NCBI GenBank assembly: GCA_012032525.1
Contig: JAAUSV010000002.1
Span: 1 to 39,174, forward strand
Direction of reading: 5' to 3'
DNA length: 39,174 nucleotides
Source: Leptolyngbyaceae cyanobacterium SL_7_1
Lineage (GTDB): Bacteria > Cyanobacteriota > Cyanobacteriia > Elainellales > Elainellaceae
Part shown: positions 35,797-39,174 of the stretch, piece after piece
Numbering within the stretch: position 1 is the stretch's first letter
Layout of the letters: every line of letters starts with the position of its first letter
The notes under the pieces: generated by a model
What the model was told of the DNA's origin: nothing
Seen by the model: only the letters and a program-made list of their open reading frames with translations
Databases searched by the model: none
Translations under genes and position numbers: made by a program

Positions 35797-38009
35797 ATGA
35801 CAGGCACTAAAGGTTTGTATATCTTGTTGGTTCATGTTCATGGCTTGTTTCGAGGACATAACCTTGAACTTGGACGAGATGCAGATACAGGTGGACAAAC
35901 AAAATATGTGCTTGAACTTGCCCAAGCGCTGGCACAACATCCCCAAGTAGAACGGGTTGACATTGCAACTCGTTTGATTATCGATCCCAAAGTCAGCCCT
36001 GATTATGCTGAACCTGTAGAGGTCTTGTCTGACAAACTACGCATCGTCCGACTCGCCTGTGGTCCTCGACGCTATCTCCGCAAAGAGGTGTTGTGGTCTT
36101 ACCTCGACACCTTTGCAGACGAGCTATTGCGCCATATCCGTCAAGTCGGCGATCGCCCGACATCATTCATAGCCACTATGCGGATGCTGGCTATGTGGGT
36201 TGTCGCATCGCCGGGTGGTTAGGAATTCCCCTAGTGCACACGGGGCACTCCTTGGGGCGGGTCAAGCAGCAACGCTTGTTGGAGCAAGGCACAAAGCCTG
36301 AGGTAATTGAGGAAAATTTCCACATTAGCACTCGAATTGAGGCAGAAGAAATCACCCTTGCCAGTGCTGCCTTGGTGATTGCAAGCACGCGCCAAGAGGT
36401 CGATCAGCAGTACAGCATCTACGATCAATATCAACCCCAACGCATGGTCGTCGTACCACCCGGCGTAGCCTTGGAAAATTTTACCCCGCTCCTAGCGATT
36501 GGCAGGCTCCCCCAATCCAGCAACAACTCAATCGCTTCTTCACTGATCCTAGCAAGCCCATCATCATGGCGCTTTCCCGTCCTGCCATGCGCAAAATGTC
36601 AGTACCCTTGTCAAGGCCTATGGTGAAGATCCAGAGCTCCGAAAGTTGGCGAATCTGGTTCTTGTACTGGGGACGCGAGACGACATCAGTGGCATGGAAA
36701 GCGGTCCTCGCCAGGTGATGACGGAAATTTTGATGCTGATCGATCGCTACGATTTGTATGGTCACGTTGCCTACCCCAAGCGTCATGGGGTTGATGAAGT
36801 CCCCGATCTATACCGATTGGTGGCTAAGAATCGTGGTGTTTTCATTAACCCAGCTCTAACAGAACCCTTTGGTCTGACTTTAATTGAAGCAACCGCCTGT
36901 GGTGTACCACTCATTGCCACCGCCGATGGCGGTCCTCGCGATATTATTGGGGCTTGTCACAATGGCGTTTTGATTGACCCCTTGGATATTGGTGATATTC
37001 AAAAGTCTCTCCGTCAAGCACTGACCGATCCAGAACAATGGCAGCAGTGGTCGAGCAATGGGTTGAGTAATGTGCGCCAGCATTTTTCGTGGCCAAGCCA
37101 TGTGGAGCAGTACTTGCAATATGTCAACCAATTGCCCCAACGACGGGTTCAACCCGTGCTCAGTCCCTTGCCCAAAGCACCCGCCGCTGACCAACCCGAT
37201 TGGAAGGTGCCCGATCGCAATCGCCTCCCCTCCGCCGATCGCTTCTTAATCTGTGAAATCGACAACACCTTGCTGGGCAATCAAGAAGCCCTGCAATTAT
37301 TGATTCAACGATTGCAAGAGCACGGCAAGAGCACGGGGGTAGGAATTGCCACCGGACGTAACCTCCAGAGCACGTTGGCAGTGTTGGAAGAATGGCGCTT
37401 CCCCATGCCCGATCTGCTGATCACCTCCACGGGAGCAGAAATCTACTACGGTCCCCAAGTCGTCACCGACACAAACTGGCAGCGACACATTGACTATCGA
37501 TGGCAGCCCAATGCTATTCGAGCGGCAATGGAGGAACTGCCAGGGCTGGAACTGCAACCACCAGACTGCCAACGCACCACAAGATTAGCTACAACATTGT
37601 GGATCTAGAGGCGGCTCCCAGCCACAGAGAAATCATGCGACACCTGCGCCGCTGCAAGTTGCACGTCAAAGGCATCTATTCCCACAGCATGTACCTTGAT
37701 CTATTACCCATCCGGGCGTCTAAGGGAGATGCACTGCGCTACTGTGCACTAAAGTGGGGGCTGCCTGTCTACCGCTTCTTGGTGGCAGGGGCGTCAGGCA
37801 ACGACGAGTCAATGCTGGCAGGCAACACGATGGCGATCGTCGTCGGCAATCATAGCAGTGAAGTTGAAAAGCTCAAAGGTCGTCCCCAAATCTATTTTGC
37901 CAAAGGGCACCATGCCTGGGGCATCTTAGAAGGACTCGATCACTATCGTTTTTTCGAGAGTTCAACGTTGACAAAGCCTGAGTTTCCAGAGATGCTAACG
38001 GCGTCGTAG
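35797..38009 (+). pseudogene. sps: sucrose-phosphate synthase (with HAD-like domain), four frameshifts
   Basis: Makes sucrose-6-phosphate from UDP-glucose and fructose-6-phosphate, a compatible-solute pathway. GT-B glycosyltransferase (GT4) motifs in order: GGQTKYVLELAQALA, HSHYADAGYVGCRIAG, HTGHSLGRVK, PPGV, and the EX7E motif EPFGLTLIE. The C-terminal HAD-like (SPP) domain begins DRFLICEIDNTLLG; the first Asp of DxDxT is Glu here. The family runs through four breaks, each one missing base: C at 36156-36158, G at 36488, A at 36593-36596 and C at 37577-37578. Corrected length is about 738 residues. The ribosome site AGAAGG supports the ATG at 35797. Domain order and length match bidomain cyanobacterial SPS. 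As sequenced it cannot make a full protein. Confidence 0.9.
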
Positions 38010-38063
38010 GCACGTCGTAGGCGGAGGGCTAGGCAGTTAGCAACCCACAGACTAGGCAATCAA

Positions 38064-39174
38064 TTAGATTCCGGCTTGACCTGAAGAATAGGTCAAGCCG
38101 TTTTTGCTTGAAGACGATGGTGATTCCAGCGTGGCGAGAATTTCCTTTACTTGAGCCGCAACCAGGCGATCGGGATCGGTTTGCAGTAGGGGCAACATGG
38201 CACGCAACACCAGAGGAGATGCCACCTGGAGGTAACTAATGGCAGCTTCTCGGACAAAACTAACTGGATGGCGCAAACAGGCAAGGGTCTGGTCAGGGGT
38301 AAGGCTCCAACGGTAGTCGCGTGCTAGATGGAAGCAACACGCCAACGTCCAATCAGAGAGAAAATGGCGCAACTCTAAGAGGTGGCGGAGGCGATTGCTT
38401 GGAGACATCGGCGTGTAGCTGATGATGTCTGAGAGACTCTGCAATTTCTCTTGATTGGAGCGGCGATCGAGAATCGTTAACATCGCCCGTTTTCCGGCAA
38501 TGTCCAATGTGTTATCCAAAATTTCAATTCCTCTAGCCACCCCGTCCTGAGAGGAAGATTGCAAATTAAAAGCAGCCGCTTGAATGGTGCTAGACGAATA
38601 GAGAAACCGCATCAGCAAAAATAGCCGCTCCAAGGTGTCAACCTGTTGATCCTGCAATCCTCCCCGCAATAGATCGGCTTCGCGCCCATAGACAACATCA
38701 GTCGAGAGATCGATTAACCCTGCATAGAGTTGTCCCATCAGTCCCAACTCTTGATTGATCAAGGCTTCGATGCCGCTCCTACCCAACAGATTGGACACTG
38801 CCTCGATTCCGGCTTCTTGGGGGAGTTTGAGTAAGATCCGCAGGATGCTGCGTCGAGTAAACCCCCAAGCGATCGTCAAATGTCCGACCAAAATATCCAA
38901 GGCTTCGGAAGTACCAATTTGCCCAATCGTATTCCAAGCATGGGTTCTGACTACTTCAGGCGCGTAGCTATCTTCAGCCAATTTCACCAACATTGGTAGC
39001 GCTTCGTTTTCCAGACGAATCAGAGCCTGGACTGCCGCCTCGCGGGTCGATTTGTAGTACAACCCCTTGAGCAGGGAAGGATAATATTCCTCTAGATGAG
39101 TTGCTGCGATTGCCTCCAGCAATGCCCGCCGCACTCGCAGGGACTCATCTTGCAATAGACGGTTTGATGTAAAG
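38064..39174 (-). CDS. HEAT-repeat protein, C-terminal part (cut by window end)
   Basis: An open frame that continues beyond the right edge of the window (in frame up to base 39173 with no start codon needed). Visible: repeated two-helix units, for example LRVRRALLEAIAATHLEEYYPSLLKGLYYKSTREAAVQALIRL and SFVREAAISYLQVASPLVLRAMLPLLQ, the pattern of HEAT repeats, over at least 330 residues. The block LDNTLDIAGKRAMLTILDRRS and the FLSDWTLACCFHLAR helix recall the cytoplasmic C-terminus of cyanobacterial MFS/Npt-like nucleotide transporters with HEAT tails, but the membrane part would lie outside the window. It is convergent with sps, and its last codons overlap the sps terminator. No signal sequence can be judged. 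Confidence 0.8.
   Translation of the reverse strand, partial: FTSNRLLQDESLRVRRALLEAIAATHLEEYYPSLLKGLYYKSTREAAVQALIRLENEALPMLVKLAEDSYAPEVVRTHAWNTIGQIGTSEALDILVGHLTIAWGFTRRSILRILLKLPQEAGIEAVSNLLGRSGIEALINQELGLMGQLYAGLIDLSTDVVYGREADLLRGGLQDQQVDTLERLFLLMRFLYSSSTIQAAAFNLQSSSQDGVARGIEILDNTLDIAGKRAMLTILDRRSNQEKLQSLSDIISYTPMSPSNRLRHLLELRHFLSDWTLACCFHLARDYRWSLTPDQTLACLRHPVSFVREAAISYLQVASPLVLRAMLPLLQTDPDRLVAAQVKEILATLESPSSSSKNGLTYSSGQAGI
38072..38105 (+). terminator. intrinsic terminator of sps, inside the 3' end of the HEAT gene
   Basis: An 11-base perfect stem (CGGCTTGACCT and its complement, 38090-38100) with a 7-base loop and five T after it. It lies about 60 bases past the sps stop and overlaps the last 14 codons of the convergent HEAT gene. 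Confidence 0.85.

Noticed and set aside
20117-38009. Programmed ribosomal frameshifting as explanation for the broken genes
   Set aside because: The sites lack a shared slippery motif and following structure, occur in unrelated genes, and need corrections in different directions and homopolymers.
1-39174. CRISPR array, IS element, tRNA or rRNA
   Set aside because: No regular direct repeats with spacers, no transposase, and no tRNA-like T-loop in a cloverleaf context were found.

Overview
This window is chromosomal DNA of a cyanobacterium. It encodes a photosystem II assembly factor (Psb28), NDH-1 subunits with the F1/D1-type gene order, a cyAbrB regulator, a cyanobacterial sucrose-phosphate synthase and a Ser/Thr kinase fused to WD40 repeats. 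GCGATCGC octamers (the cyanobacterial HIP1 palindrome) are scattered throughout, for example at 1931, 3121, 4275, 6531, 8446, 13680 and 20923. Gene style resembles Leptolyngbya-like or other freshwater lineages, but the genus cannot be fixed by eye. There is no transposase, CRISPR array, tRNA, rRNA or phage module.

Layout. 1-6.3 kb: 3' part of a tRNA 2-selenouridine synthase, an RNA m5C methyltransferase, a convergent PPC-domain/alpha-beta hydrolase pair, a kinase-WD40 gene and a DUF3445 (heme-dependent N-demethylase-like) gene. 6.3-11.3 kb, minus strand: a ketopantoate-reductase-type gene, ndhD and ndhF. 11.3-12.1 kb: a long gene-free stretch. 12.1-20 kb: a C-terminal processing protease, the psb28-moaB pair, ftsW, a secreted protein of unknown function, a peptidoglycan-binding protein, DUF2949, an AlkA-like glycosylase and trmFO. 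20-25 kb: a PEP-CTERM surface protein, a MATE exporter, an AraC regulator and a degenerate GAF histidine kinase. 25-30 kb: an FHA-PBP1A fusion, 4-hydroxyphenylpyruvate dioxygenase, rplU-rpmA and an Rrf2 regulator. 30-39 kb: cyAbrB, a secreted CHAT protease, an SbcC-like ATPase, sucrose-phosphate synthase and the 3' part of a HEAT-repeat gene.

Most genes are housekeeping: photosynthetic and respiratory electron flow, cell wall and division, tRNA and rRNA modification, ribosome, DNA repair, tocopherol/plastoquinone precursor and compatible-solute synthesis. I did not find a convincing new multi-gene system. The strongest window-wide signal is that nine genes are broken by 16 single-base frameshifts. 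Most lie in short homopolymers, and in every case the protein family continues at once in another frame. This looks more like uncorrected indel error in the assembly than real gene decay. Other points of interest are a 33-bp perfect palindrome present twice, heptamer tandem repeats in three intergenic regions, three convergent gene pairs overlapping by the same four bases, and enzyme-like proteins missing their key catalytic residue (the histidine kinase and the phosphatase domain of sucrose-phosphate synthase).
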